Notes: a model not told the origin generated them from the letters alone. A stretch of DNA of 64,000 nt from Ancistrus triradiatus (GCA_025084515.1 JAJAGP010001495.1:122538-186537); one strand, 5' to 3'. Shown: positions 9,737 through 21,420, counted from the first letter of the stretch. Made by a program: numbers and translations.

Positions 9737-10797
9737 GTGAGTAATTCTATAGGATCTATACTTTAAAGTATTTTAAGCCCTGCTAATTACGGGTCGGGAC
9801 TGTTTGAGACTTGTTTACACAGTGGCTTGTTTAGAACGCGTTTAATTGACGTTCCCGATACTATATTTTAAAGCTCTGCTAGCAAACTGCTAGTTTATGT
9901 CAGTCGTGTACAGTTCGTATGGACGCCTGCCAGCTACACTGTTCTGCACGACTAAACGCTTCGTTTTTAACACAAATGTCAGTAATTACTCTTCAGAAGT
10001 AAAACAGCATTTCCTACCAAAACTAGGCTAGACCCCGTAGCCTAATTAATCTAAATAAATAAAAAGATTGAGCCCGTCTTAAGTCGAAAACGTCTCAAAA
10101 CAGGTTTACATAAATTAAGTGAAACAAGTGCCGTTTTAACCACAGCAGCCATCTTATTGCCCTCGTCACCTGGACGAATTGACATATTTTATGGCCTAAT
10201 TGGCAAATGGGAAAACAATAGGAACTACTTTATTGGCTGTGAGTCACCTCCGCTGTTGGGCAGTGGGCGGAGGTCAGTCGGCCTGAAACTGTGGCTGCGG
10301 CTCAAACCACATACTACCACACTAAATAGTATCCCTCTTTAGTTAGAGCTTCACCTATGCCGTGCTTGCTGTGTTGAACTACTATCTAGTACGTACTGTA
10401 CGGTTTGAGATGGAGCCCGCGTTTCGCTTTTAATAAAGCAGGTGTGCTGTTGTCCAGTGGGTGTGGCCAAAGCCATCACTTTATTAGCAAAGGATTAAAC
10501 TGAGCGCCTGAACCCACACACTATTAAACAGTAAGTGCACAGACAAGGGGGTTGGCTGTGTGCCTTAAATAATACGCTTTTCTTATTGTACAAAAAAATA
10601 GTGGTACAGCTAGGGTTTGGAATTACATTTGTAGCCCCCAACTGCGCCCCAGCCAAACCACTCTTAGTATTGATTGGCAATTTTCCATGAACATTCGGTT
10701 ATACATAACTGTTTTGGATGTGAAGGCAGTTTCACGTTGTTTTACATGTGACATTTATAAAAAGGCACAAACAAGACAGTGGTACCACCATGCATGT
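9737..10797. other. Candidate start of a large intron; no gene recognised
   Basis: Still relatively repeat-free for about 500 bp after the donor. Around 10290-10440 the text (CACATACTACCACACTAAAT, then CTATCTAGTACGTACTGTAC) resembles a short sequence dispersed in fish genomes, but I cannot name it. Confidence 0.4.
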
Positions 10798-10799
10798 AC

Positions 10800-10967
10800 A
10801 GTGGGGGCAAAAAAGTATTTAGTCAGCCACTGATTGTGCAAGTTCTCCAACTTAGCAAGGCGAGAGAGGTCTGTAATTTTTCATCATAGGTACACTTCAA
10901 CTATGAGCGACAAAATGAGAAAAAATTAATCCAGGAAATCACATTGTAGGATTTTTGCCCCACTGTA
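10800..10967 (+). mobile_element. Tc1 deletion derivative, both ends kept (about 168 bp)
   Basis: Starts CAGTGGGGGCAAAAAAGTAT after TA and ends GATTTTTGCCCCACTG before TA. The inner text is the first about 150 bp of the Tc1 family also seen at 12598, 26887 and 46145 (TCAGCCACTGATTGTGCAAG, TAGGTACACTTCAACTATGA), followed at once by the other terminus. No coding capacity. TA on both sides is the Tc1/mariner target duplication. Confidence 0.9.
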
Positions 10968-10969
10968 GC

Positions 10970-12055
10970 TCTCCAATGTTTTGCTTTCCCAAAACATTAA
11001 GGGTCTTCAGTTAGAAAAAAAAAATTGCTTGGGTTATCAGCCAGTTGTAACCTGTCTGAAGTTGTAACTGAAGCGTCTGTCTTACCCCCTCTTGATTTTG
11101 GTTATTGGGTGTTGCCTGCTCCCCAGCCATCCCACCCACCCACTTTATCCTTCCGGCTATTTATATCTGGACATGGGTGTCCGTGGTTGTTGGCTAGTGA
11201 ATTGCCTCTGCCCCACCCGATCGCCTGCTGCCTGTTTAACATAGCAGTTTACTTGTAATGTACAATTATGTACTGTTTAACATCCATCCGATCAGCATCC
11301 ATTAGCTTTAACAGCTGAAGTCTTAAGAATTGTAATACGAAATCAAAATATGTCATATATGTACAGATATATGCGAGAAGTGTGTGAATGATACAGAACT
11401 ACTGTATTGTATGGTACAGTACTGTACTAAATGTTTTCAGATTGTGTTTTCATTAATATCATTGCTTAAAATAAAACTGTCCACAGTCACTGTCCATTTC
11501 GGTCAGTGTCCTGTTTCACAGAATGTAGTGCAAACATTAAAGGGCACATAGATGTAATTGTAAAGTAAGTGTAAAGAATGTACATGCTGTAATATAATAC
11601 ACCAGCGAGGCTCCTTGTTTAATAAGTAATCAGTTACTAGACAATTTCCTATTTATCCTGTGTTCACAGTGTGGACAATTAATCCTTTCAAGTCTGGTAT
11701 TCCACTTGTACACAAAAAGGTGTTTAGTATTGTAATTTAGCACTGTCTCAGTGTCATGCTGCCATTTAGAAATTTGGATTCGCTATTTTAGTTACATGAC
11801 AAACTTACAACTCAAATCCGATCTTTGCTACTCATTTGTGTTGCACCCTATTGAAAGACCTGATGGTTTATATTCACCCTAATTAGTAGTACGGTCGTGT
11901 ATGGTTTGGTCCTGGCTGATCTCACATATTAAGACCTTTGTTAGAGTCACTTACACAAAGGAATGTGATGAGACATCCAGTATGGAAGCACTTGACCCTG
12001 TAGTGGTTTTGGCCCTGAAATCACTCGTATAATCTAAATCTCTAGGCTTAGTGAT
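10970..12055. other. No gene or named repeat recognised
   Basis: AT-rich with short open frames only. Confidence 0.5.
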
Positions 12056-12059
12056 TAGA

Positions 12060-13562
12060 TCCCATGGCTTCTCATATCATTGCTGTGCAGTTGAAACTCA
12101 GCTTTATTTTTCATTCCCTCCATCCACCTCCCAAGTTTCAAACTGATATTTCTTTCTGATATTTCTTCCTGAATGGCAAAACACCATCTGAATCTTAGTT
12201 TATACCAGACTGAACTTATCCCAGGAAAAAACTCCCCTACACTGGATCTCTCAACCAACATAGGCAGTGTCGCTGTTCATCCGGCCCATGCAGCAAAGAA
12301 TCGTGGTGTGATTTTGGACAACAACCTAAATTGTTCTAACCACATCACATTGACCACCAGATGTGGTGTGCATCCGAAATATTTTTGAATACTTCTTTAA
12401 ATATAATTCTGAGAAGAATACGCCCTTTTTTGGTCAGAGAAGCTGTTTAGATCCTCATACAGGCTCTCGTTGTTTCCAGGCTTGATTATTACAGTTTTTT
12501 GCTTGCTGGTCTGCCTTCATGTTCCATTGCTCTACTAAAGAGCATTCAGAATGCTGCAGTCTGTTTGGTTCACAACCTACCAAAGAGTTCACATATACAG
12601 TGGGGCAAAAAAGTATTTAGGCAGCCACTGATTGTGCAAGTTCTCCTACTTGGAAAGATGAGAGAGGTCTGTAATTTTCATCATAGGTACGCTTCAACTA
12701 TGAGAGACAAAATGAGGAAAATAAATCCAGGGAATCACATTGTAGGATTTTTAAGGAATTTAATTGTAAATTATGGTGGAAAATAAGTATTTGATCAATA
12801 ACAAAAGTTATACATAACCTATGTAACATAACCTTTGTTGGCAATGACAGAAGTTAAACGTTTCCTGTAAGTCTTCACCAGGTTGGCACACACTGGTGCT
12901 GGAATTTTGGCCCATTCCTTCATGCAGATCTCCTCTAGAACAATGATGTTTTGGGGCTGTAATTCCTTTACTGAGATCACTTGACTGGCTTCTTTTTGTA
13001 TCCAGAATCAAATTTTAAACTCTTGTCTTCTTTTTTTCAGACCTCTAAATGTTCTGCTCCATATTATTTATTTACATAACATTATATTACTATTTAGATT
13101 CAGAACTGTACGCCTTTATGCTAACTCTTTAGCTTCAGGGTGTCTGGTACATCCTTTTCTGAGATTGAGCCATGGCTGCAGGGCCGTATCTTGATGGTTT
13201 AGTGTCCTGGCTCGTCATTGGTGGAATGAGCTTTTCATAACATTAAGAATAGTCCAGTTTCTCACTTCCTTCCACAGTAGTCTGAAGTCTCACCTCTTCA
13301 GACAATACCTGGGATAATGTCTATTCTATCCTTTGTACTTTTGTTGCAACTGCTCTTTGTATTTGTGTTGAAATATCCTCAACTCTTGATATAGGTTATA
13401 ATATGATCTTGGTGTCAAACTGAGAACTTTTTTGGTAGTCTGTGAGTAGCATTAGTTTGTAGTCTGAGTGGTAATGTATACTTATAGATCATGGAGTACT
13501 TTCATCATGGCAACTTCAGCTGCTTGGTAAGTTGCTCTGGGTGAATGTAAATGTATTTGCGC
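12060..13562 (+). pseudogene. L2-like LINE, C-terminal third of reverse transcriptase and 3' tail, split by a Tc1
   Basis: Broken frames match the end of the L2-clade ORF2 in order: LYQTELIPGKNSP (12209-), NRGVILDNNLNCSNHI (12299-), LDYYSFLLAGLPSCSIALLK (12484-), IQNAAVCLVHNLPKSSHI (12547-), interruption by Tc1 at 12598-12981, then SNFKLL (13007-), an RHWWNELF segment near 13215-13240 and SLKSHLFRQYLG near 13276-13315. The element ends with AAGTTGCTCTGGGTGAATGTA (13532-), a shortened version of the tail carried by the tRNA-headed SINE family in this window. 5'-truncated, with several stops and shifts. Endonuclease and the RT YADD box are absent. Confidence 0.8.
12598..12981 (-). mobile_element. 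Tc1 fragment, one terminus plus transposase C-terminus
   Basis: Begins CAGTGGGGCAAAAAAGTATT after TA (12596-12597) inside the LINE frame. After the terminal repeat region (to about 12800), the minus strand encodes the transposase C-terminus, RKRLTSVIANKG with EEICMKEWAKIPAPVC upstream, in a frame broken near 12950. The far terminus is missing, and LINE sequence resumes at about 12982, so the rest was deleted after insertion. Confidence 0.8.
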
Positions 13563-13564
13563 AG

Positions 13565-14950
13565 AAAGATGTAATCTAGGTACTACTGGAAGAGGAATTA
13601 TGACCAAGTGCACCAGCCCTGTGTCATGTCATATGCCGTGCTTGCGTATGGACTGGTACTGGTGGATGGGGGTGGAGTGTTTTTCTTTCCCCCTCTCTGC
13701 TGTGGGCACTGAGTTGAAATTAGGTCCTTGGGGAGATTAACGAATGAGGAGGCTGGATGAAAGGATGTGTTAGTTAATGATCTTTTGGAAAAATATAGCA
13801 AGAACAGGTTGAGCAAGGGTTGTTCTCCTCCACCAAACATGTATCAGAGGCTGTCAGACAATCCATTATAAACATAGTTCTGTTTCTAAAACACCAAACG
13901 TGGGATCTTGGTCTTAGACCCTCTCAGCTATAATGGAATAAAATCAGTTTACCCCCACCCATAACCTTCAGCCAGGGAATGGCAAGCTTCTGTATGATCA
14001 GTCAATTTTAATTGCCAGTTTGATCCTAGCCAGAAGTGGGTCATTGTTTCTCAGCATTTTCCAAATGTTCCCTTTGTAATGGATTCATGTTGTACTGCAT
14101 TTTCTAAATGGATAGTTGAGTAAACAGGCTACTGGATTTCAGCATATTCCAGTGATTCACGCTCACTTTAGTTTGACATTTGAAACATCTGGATTAAAGG
14201 AGTAGCAGAGTATGTGATGTGAAGTAGAGCTACACTAAGAGCAGTACTGGAATTAAACAGTTGCCTGGGCCTATTAACATCATCTGTATGTATTTCATCC
14301 ATGTTTAACCTTTAAGCACACTCCCTTTCACTTCCATGTTGTAGCCTATGCAGTCACAAATGATTAGGTTTGTTGTTTAAAAACAAGAAAGATCACCTGA
14401 ATTCTCTCTTGTGAAATACTTGCTGTATAGTAAGCTTAAGTAAAGAAAAAGCAGAGGATTAAATAATGTTAGTATCTGCTAGACTAAGGAGTGGAGATAA
14501 GGCACATGTTTGAATAAATCCACACTAAAAAGGGTGTGTTGGTTTCAGAGGTTAATCGTGGACTCGCCGTCACTTCACTGACTAACAGTGGTTGCTGTTT
14601 TTTTACCTGATAAGTTAAATTAACTTGTGGACAAGAAGAGTTTTTTATTTTATTTTATTTAGTGGTTATTGTGTCTTTGTCCAGTGCAATTTAGTATCTA
14701 TTAAATATTTAGTGCACTATTACATGTAAATCCAATTTTTAGTCTTTTTATTGTGACCTATATGTGACATTCATCTGAACAGTTCATGTATATATGCCTT
14801 CTAATTTTGTTTGCACAGAGACATCACGGCAAATATTGATGAGGTCTCTTACTTTGCTATCCCGCCACTTCACAGTTCTGTTCTGGCTGTTCTTTCTCAT
14901 TGCCGCGTGTTGAATCTGTATCAGATTTCAATACCACATATGAAAATGGC
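13565..14950. other. No gene recognised
   Basis: Intron-like; a short TTTTA run at 14641-14660. Short open frames without similarity to anything I know. Confidence 0.5.
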
Positions 14951-14965
14951 TATCGATATTAGTCA

Positions 14966-15207
14966 TGCGGCTCGGTGGCTAGCACTACTGCCTCACACAA
15001 GAAGGTCCTTGGATCGATCCCAGGTGGAGGCGGCCTGGGTCATTTTTGTGTCCTCCCCATGTCCATGTGGGTTTACTCTGGGTACTCCGGTACAGTCCAA
15101 AGTGGTTACGGTAAATTGACCCGATCTGAGTGTGTATATGACTAGTTTCGATGTAAGTTTGTGTATCTGATGCTGATAGCGACATTAAATAAACAAAATA
15201 AACAAAC
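14966..15207 (+). mobile_element. V-SINE, tail type B, with target-site duplication
   Basis: GGCTCGGTGGCTAGCACTAC head, B-box-like GGATCGATCCCAGG, shortened V domain (GTGGGTTTACTCTGGGTACT) and the type-B tail CTGATGCTGATAGCGACATT AAATAAA. It is flanked by ATCGATATTAGTCA (14952-14965) and ATCGATATAAGTCA (15208-15221), 13 of 14 identical, a classic retroposition duplication. Confidence 0.9.
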
Positions 15208-15241
15208 ATCGATATAAGTCAGACACATTCGCCTAATGCAT

Positions 15242-15405
15242 GTCACATATGGACCAATTAACCTAATGCATGTCTTTGGACTGTGGGAGGAAACCTGAGC
15301 ACCCGGAGTAAACCCATGCAGACACGGGGAGGACACGCAAACTACACACTGTCCGGTGTCAGGATCGAACCAGGTATTTCTGGCGCTGTGAGGCAACCAC
15401 AGTAA
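15242..15405 (-). mobile_element. V-SINE copy lacking the 3' tail
   Basis: The reverse complement of head plus V domain: GTCTTTGGACTGTGGGAGGA, AACCTGAGCACCCGGAGTAA, ATGCAGACACGGGGAGGA and the head complement GCTGTGAGGCAACC. Lies about 20 bp from the preceding V-SINE's right duplication, in opposite orientation. Confidence 0.85.
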
Positions 15406-15419
15406 CTACGTGGACTTAA

Positions 15420-16135
15420 TGTAAGCCTACTGGACGCTTATAGTGGGGGGGATCATAAGACAGACAGACCCATTCATTTTCAGCTCTGTCATACATGAGG
15501 ATTGAAAGAGCTAATAATACCTCATGCATCTGTCCACCTTTGCTATTAGTTATTATGGATAATAGTAGTCCTAGTTACAGCATTCTGTATTTGATGATAG
15601 GGGAGTCAGTAATCCATAGGAACATACTTTAGTTTTGCTTACTGAAGCCACAGATGTTAGACTTAAAACTTATTATTGTGCACACTTTTCTTGGTCGGCT
15701 TGCATTTGTGTACACTGGGGGTGCCACTCGAATAAACTGTTTTTCTTCAGTTTAACTTGCGTTCTTACTGTCGGTGCAGAGGCATTTTGTGTAAACCCAA
15801 ACACATCTCTTGATGAGACGCTGTGTGAAGAAATGGGCTGCTTTTATTTGAACTTGAGTTTAAATCCTGGGTTTTCCTTTGACTGAAATGCCTCAGACAG
15901 TCGCCTGAAATTAACTTTGGAAATCGTGTTTAATTACAATGCAAGGAGCACATGGTAAACAGTAGTCAGGTGAAAGTGGGACATTATTAGTGTAGTTGTA
16001 GTAGAGCTGTATGGTCATGTGTTTAAGGATTCTACCGGTTTCTTCCAGGTGAGGAGAGTAGGGGGATAACAGGCTTTTATATAGGTGTGTACCTTACTCT
16101 ACTTTATTCACCCGGTAGAAATATATTATATATAT
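15420..16135. other. No gene recognised
   Basis: Short open frames only; a mixed TA/T run at 16117-16146 borders the large inverted repeat. Confidence 0.5.
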
Positions 16136-16408
16136 ATTTTTTTTTGCTGTCTTGCTCCTGACGTTAGCTTTAGCCTCTTTGACTTTGTTTGCTTTGTCTC
16201 ACACTGCATATTCAGCGGGGTGATGCTAATTTAAGCGTCTTATTAAATCAGTTGTACTGGTCGTTTTTGGAGTTGATCCCTCATGGCTTATTTTCGCCAT
16301 GTATGTAATCCAAGTGGCACGCTGCAAAAGTTTCCATGCTGGACACGTGATTGTGTTCAAAATGAATCACTAACTCCTTAGTAGTGTCCCTAGTCCATCA
16401 TCAGTAAT

Positions 16409-16625
16409 CAAGTCAAGTCAGATCTATTTATATAGCGCTTTTTACAATGGAGCATTGTCTCAAAGCAACTTTACAAGTTTAGATTATCTCCTAATAACTA
16501 CGTCCAATCCCAAATTGAGCAAGCCTAGGGCGACAGTGGCAAGGAAAAACTCCGAGTTATAGGAAGAAACCTTAGGAGGACCAAGACTCAAAAAGGGACC
16601 CAACCTCCTTGGAGGTTGCAGTATT
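16409..16625 (+). mobile_element. AAGTC-headed dispersed element, copy A
   Basis: Starts with AAGTCAAGTCAGATCTATTT and contains ATATAGCGCTTTTTACAATG, CATTGTCTCAAAGCAACTTT and GGGACCCAACCTCCTTGG. Two other copies (25181-25423 and 61036-61253) share this length and text. It is absent from the right arm of the inverted repeat, so it inserted after the arms formed. The class is unclear to me. Confidence 0.85.
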
Positions 16626-17316
16626 AGGGAGACTATCTAGTTGACTAGCTAAATGGCACTCAAAATGCAGCCTAAACCTATAACGCTTCCTTCTCATGAT
16701 TAGACCTGAACTGAGTTATGAATTAAAGTTTGTAAAAGCACTGTGCTGTTCATGTGTGGTTGACCGGCACAGAATCGGTTATATGAGACCACTGAAGCCG
16801 CTCACTTTAAAACCACCGCCGAATCCGTTTTTTATTTAAAGCATGAAGGTTTGATTACTACGGGTTTACTTCGCCTGACAATTACATTTACACAAATCAA
16901 GAATGGCATGAAACGGAATTAACCGATTATATTGTTCAATCTACAACGTCCTTAAAAACAGAGGAATAAAAGAGAGAGGTGCCCATTTTTGGCTGATGTA
17001 TTTTTGCTCCGGTAAGACGTATCCTGAATTCTGTGACTTAATCATTACTCATAACCAGTCTCCAGAGTTACTGCGTTCATAAAGTGGTTCTTCTTTTCAT
17101 CGTCGATCTCACTTTTTATAATTTATTTCTGTGTTCTGTTCTTTAATCTGACGGAGCCTTTCCCAGCTTTTAACAGGCTGTTTCTAAGCTGTGGTGTATG
17201 TTATGCTACCTGGCTAGCGAGCTTTACCTAGCATGCTGTTTGGTGACGTAGTTCTACTCAGAGCTCAGCGTACTGGTGACAAATATGATATAATTTACTG
17301 CCTATTTGTATTATAT

Positions 17317-17556
17317 CCAGAGATCCTTGGCTGTGGCAGCTCCCACCCTCTGGAACTCTCTTCCTTCGTCTGTTAGGTCTGCTTCATAAAACTTGCTAAA
17401 ACATTTCTATTTTCTCTTCTATTATTGTGTGATGTGTCTGTCTGTCTTGAACTGTGTGCCTCTTATTTGTGTAAGTTATATTTTATTTGTCATTCTTGTT
17501 GTAAAGCGTCCTTGGGTTTTGTGAAAGGCACTATATAAATTAACGTATTATTATTT
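17317..17556 (+). mobile_element. LINE 3'-end fragment (L2/Rex1-type)
   Basis: Frame near 17340-17400 resembles the LINE ORF2 end AAPTLWNSLPSSVRSAS; the tail GTAAAGCGTCCTTGGGTTTT and GGCACTATATAAATTAACGT ATTATTATT is the usual 3' end with a short ATT repeat. It sits inside the left arm of the large inverted repeat and is missing from the right arm. Confidence 0.75.
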
Positions 17557-17884
17557 GTTGGAGCTGTGTTTCTGCTATGGAGGTATATGAAAAATGCATA
17601 CTGTACAGGAAATGAACACCGGTTTACCGGTTGAACCAGTATACCACCCAGCACTAAGTAGTACTGTAGTTTAGCATGGTAATGGATGAAGCCACAGTTT
17701 CAGCTCCACCACCTCTGTCCACTGCCTAACGGGAGGTGACATTAAGATATTTTAAGCCATTTAACATAAGCTTTCTATGGAGGACAATTTATAAATTGCA
17801 CAAATTTTGATTTAAGTTGTTTTGGGACATTATTCTTCTTTAAGCTTTACCCATATTAATTATTTATAATGACCTTTATTTTAT

Positions 17885-17962
17885 GTCTGCCGGCTGGACA
17901 CCGACTTTCCAGTGACCCTGACTAAGATTAAGTGGATTAAGTGGACATTAATGAATGAATGT
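17885..17962 (+). mobile_element. V-SINE type-A tail fragment
   Basis: GCTGGACACCGACTTTCCAG and GACCCTGACTAAGATTAAGTGG then AATGAATGAATG, the 3' end of the type-A V-SINE only. Confidence 0.7.
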
Positions 17963-18284
17963 TCAAGCCTTACTGCTCTTCAACACTGTTTGAAACAGTC
18001 TGTTTCTCAAGCCTGAGGCTATGTCCCCTAAGACCACATTTTATATACTAATTAATAAATATAACCAAAATGTTGGTGGTTCACTAATTTAGGAAAATAT
18101 TTATTGGCACGATAAACCATGAATAAAGCTTGTTATATCAGTGTGGTTTTTTAAAAATAACATAATTTCATCTATAACAATTCATTTTGAACTGAGAGCA
18201 GACAAGATGGCTAGAGCTAACATAGCGCAAACCATATGTGCTGAATATTGTTCTGCTTGGGTAGAAGAATCGTGTGCCACCGTG

Positions 18285-18445
18285 GCCAAGCAAGCAGTTA
18301 TCGCCGTCTCCCCACAGCTCCAGAGATCCCCCAGTTCAACCCTGACTTTGGCTCCACCGGTGTACAGTTTACTGTTCCTCTCCCTGTGTCTGTGTGGTTT
18401 ACCTCCGGGTCCTTTGGCTCCTCACTCAGACTGCATTAGTTATTG
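18285..18445 (+). mobile_element. Degraded V-SINE head and V domain
   Basis: CCTCACAG-like head (CTCCCCACAGCTCCAGAGAT), B-box-like AGTTCAACCC, then CTGTGTCTGTGTGGTTTACC and TCCGGGTCCTTTGG. Closest in order to the copy at 34906. Confidence 0.5.
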
Positions 18446-19284
18446 GTCGCTCTAATAAACCTTGTTCCCAGTATAATGGTGTTAAGTAATAAGTATATTT
18501 GGTGGTTAAATAAAACATACATACACAAACAATTTGGTTAGAATCGGACAGTGTCTTTTACTTACTTGGGATGTGTTCGCAAAGGAGAAACACTACCACA
18601 ACCCTGGAAGATGGGTGGACCGCAGCCACTGGTTGATGTGTAAGCTGGTGTTACTCGACTTTTACTCCTCCATATGTTATTTAGCCTCAGCCTTGTATAA
18701 TATTTGGGTCGCTTGTGGTGGTAAAGCTGGATAGTGCCAACATATTACATTCTCTAGGTTCTAATATTTTGGGAATAGCTTAATATGCAGGTTGTCTGTA
18801 TTTATTAGTCGTGGATTGGTCCTTACGGAACATAATGCTAGGTTCTATAGGCGAGAGCTTTAAGTTACTTTTGATCGGTGGTGTTTTTATTTTTCATGCC
18901 CATAATACATTGTGTGGTTACTCTCAGGACCCTATGTTTTGCTATCAAGAAGTTTGACGTGACGCTTTTATGAAAGCTGACTAAAGTCAGAATAGCTACT
19001 TGTAGCAATTATAAGAAACTCTCTGCTGAAGAATGGTAAAGGGAAAGCAGGGTGCTAGAAGGACAGCATCCATGGGTTTTGTTCTTTACATCTTATAAAG
19101 CACCTGCGTAGTTGTGCTGCCACTTCCTAAGGACTGTCTTTGTCACAACTGCTTTGTGACAGTGGGTCAATCTCTTTTTAGCTTCTTTTAAATCAATGCA
19201 CTTAATTGGTGACGTGTTGTGTACACCGCATCCCTTTACCTCAAAGACAAGTACACTTGGGTTGTTTGTCAGATATTTGAACTG

Positions 19285-20125
19285 ATGCTAATGGGCTGGG
19301 AGGTATAATCGGTTCAACCCGGTACCACCCACCCCCCCTTTCCCTCTCGCTTTGTTAGCCAGGTAGCATAATGTACACCACAACCTAGAATAGCGTGTTC
19401 ACGCTGGGAGAGGCTACATCAGATTAAAAGAAGCAGATAAACACAGAAATAGATTAGAAAGTGATCCTCGTTTTAATCTCTGGTCTGTGTTTGCAGACGT
19501 TGCATTTCATTCACAATTAAAAACTGTTAACATTCTCAACTGGGTTTTGTGGGGTGAATAAAACCTTAGTATCCAAGCGTTTATTATATAACCAATACAA
19601 TGTAGATCGGATATTCGGTCGCCGGTTTTAGCGTGATCGTTCAGGCCACATATGAACAGCACAGTGCTTTTACTCAATTGAATTCATAATTAAGTTCAGC
19701 TGTGTAAAGCTTCAGACATTCAAGGGTTTGTTTGCTGACATGATGAGAAGGAAGCGTTCTAGATTCGGATGTGTTCCAAGTGCTACAACTAGATATATTA
19801 GGCGTTAATCCTGCTAGTCCAGGAATTACTGATGATGGACTAGGGACACTAATAAGGAGTTAGTGATCCATTGTGAACACAACCATGTTCCTGGCATGGA
19901 AGCTTTTGCAGCGTGCTGCTTGGATTGCATACATGTTGGAAAATAAAGCGTCAAGGAAGAACTCTGAAAGCAGTCAGAATAACGGATTTAATAAGACGTT
20001 TAAAACAGCATCACCTCACTGAATATGCAGAGTTTGACAAAGCAAACAAAGTAAAAGAGGCCGAGGCTAAAACTGGTGAGAGCACGGAGTTGAGCACAAG
20101 CACCCCCTGTCATCTTTTTTTTTAA
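19285..20125 (-). repeat. Right arm of the large inverted repeat
   Basis: Uninterrupted arm of about 840 bp, mirror of 16139-17680. The inner edge reads GGGAGGTATAATCGGTTCAA (19299-) and the outer edge GACAAAGCAAACAAAGTAAA (20036-) followed by a T run at 20115-20124. No insertions relative to the left arm. Confidence 0.8.
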
Positions 20126-20199
20126 AGGAGCATTAGGTGAATCTATATTATATTGTGTTATGTTATGGTATATTATATTTACTCCTGACAGTAGAGTAA

Positions 20200-20890
20200 G
20201 TCACAACTATATAAAAGCCCATTGTCCCAGGCAAAAGAAGTTTGATAAAACCATGAAACCGATTGAATCCTTAAAAATACCGTGATACAAATTTTTGCTC
20301 TTCTGCTAAGCAACAAACTGATGCACATATTTGTTGTGAGAAAGTGAGTGTGACTTGTTCGGTGTTCTTTATACAAGGTGAAATGACCTGTTAAAAAATA
20401 TTTTGCACATCACTAAGTGTGCTGAAATGCATGAGAGAATCACAATTTTATATATTAATAATCAAAATAATAATTAATAATCAAAATGTAAAAGTCCTCC
20501 CAAATAACTTGATTGCTATTGCTCTTGTTAGTGGTATTGGAACCACTAACCCACTATTAGAAATGGCTGGCAGGAAAACAACAAAAATAATACATACAGT
20601 CCAATATTTATCACGATACGTGATTGCAGACAAAATGCAGCAGTAGCGACAGATTCTTAAAAACGACTATTAAAATATTATACCATACTTGGTACATTTT
20701 TATTCAAAATGTGCTGCACTTCATCCAGTTAAACACGACTAATTATACACTTTATAATAAAAGATGTAGTTCAGGTCAGTGTTCTTTAGGCACTGACGAT
20801 ATCTTTGATATGCTCAGAAAAGCGTATCGTCTATCACGATGACAACATTTATCACAGTATGATAAAGTCGTCATATTGCCCACCCCTAAG
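20200..20890 (-). mobile_element. Possible hAT-like non-autonomous element, one end visible
   Basis: Ends at the right with CATATTGCCCACCCCTAAGG, the complement of the TAGGGGTGGGCAATAT terminus seen in fish hAT-like MITEs. Inside are ATCACGATACGTGATTG (20611-) and CGTATCGTCTATCACGATGA (20823-), the self-complementary text typical of that group. The left end was not found, so the left limit is a guess. Confidence 0.45.
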
Positions 20891-20899
20891 GTAATGTTT

Positions 20900-21420
20900 A
20901 TTTTATACTGTAATGTCTAGCACTGGGAAAGTCGGTTGTAACACAGTGTAACTTGTATTGAACGAGACCTGACTTGTTAAGAGTGTGGTGCCTTGAAATT
21001 GCAGATAATGAGTAGGCAGGACTGAGAAAGTCAGCATGTCCACTTTGCTGACATCATTGAACATAGGTGGGACTGTATGTTTAGGAACCAGATAGGGACA
21101 TTTTCTCATGGGAAATTATGAATTTTGGGCCCCCGTTATCCAAATATTAGTTATCTGGACCATTTCTCACACATTTGGATAAGTGGTCAACAGTACATGT
21201 ATTTCTCTCTCTCATTTATAGATTGAATTTGAGCGTTATTCAGGGTTATAGTGTGGCTGGTTAGATTCCTTTCAGAGTAGGCTTTACGAGAGTTAAAATG
21301 TTCCTTAGTTAGTCCTTTTTAACCCTACAACATTACTTATGAACTAGTTTTTGGTATCCTGCGTTAGTAGTTATATATAAGCCTCAGAGTGCTTTTGAAT
21401 AGTGTTACATTCATTACACT
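20900..21420. other. No gene recognised
   Basis: Intron-like sequence, no coding signal. Confidence 0.5.

Larger units (their letters stand above)
16139..17680 (+). repeat. Left arm of a large inverted repeat
   Basis: Reads, in order, as the reverse complement of 19285-20125. Matching blocks include CTTTGTTTGCTTTGTC (16184-), TTATTAAATC, GCACGCTGCAAAAG (16318-), TAGTGTCCCTAGTCCATCAT (16383-), CTTCCTTCTCATGAT, AGCACTGTGCTGTTCAT (16737-), ATGCTACCTGGCTA (17202-) and GGTTGAACC..TATACC.CCCAGC (17629-17651). Identity is roughly 80-85% by eye. It is about 700 bp longer than the right arm because it holds two insertions (16409-16625 and 17317-17556). Confidence 0.8.
17681..19284. other. Spacer of the large inverted repeat
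   Basis: About 1.6 kb between the arms. It holds a V-SINE tail fragment (17885-17962) and a degraded V-SINE (18285-18445). Longest open frame 104 codons (18141-18455), largely within the SINE; no transposase was recognised. Confidence 0.6.
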
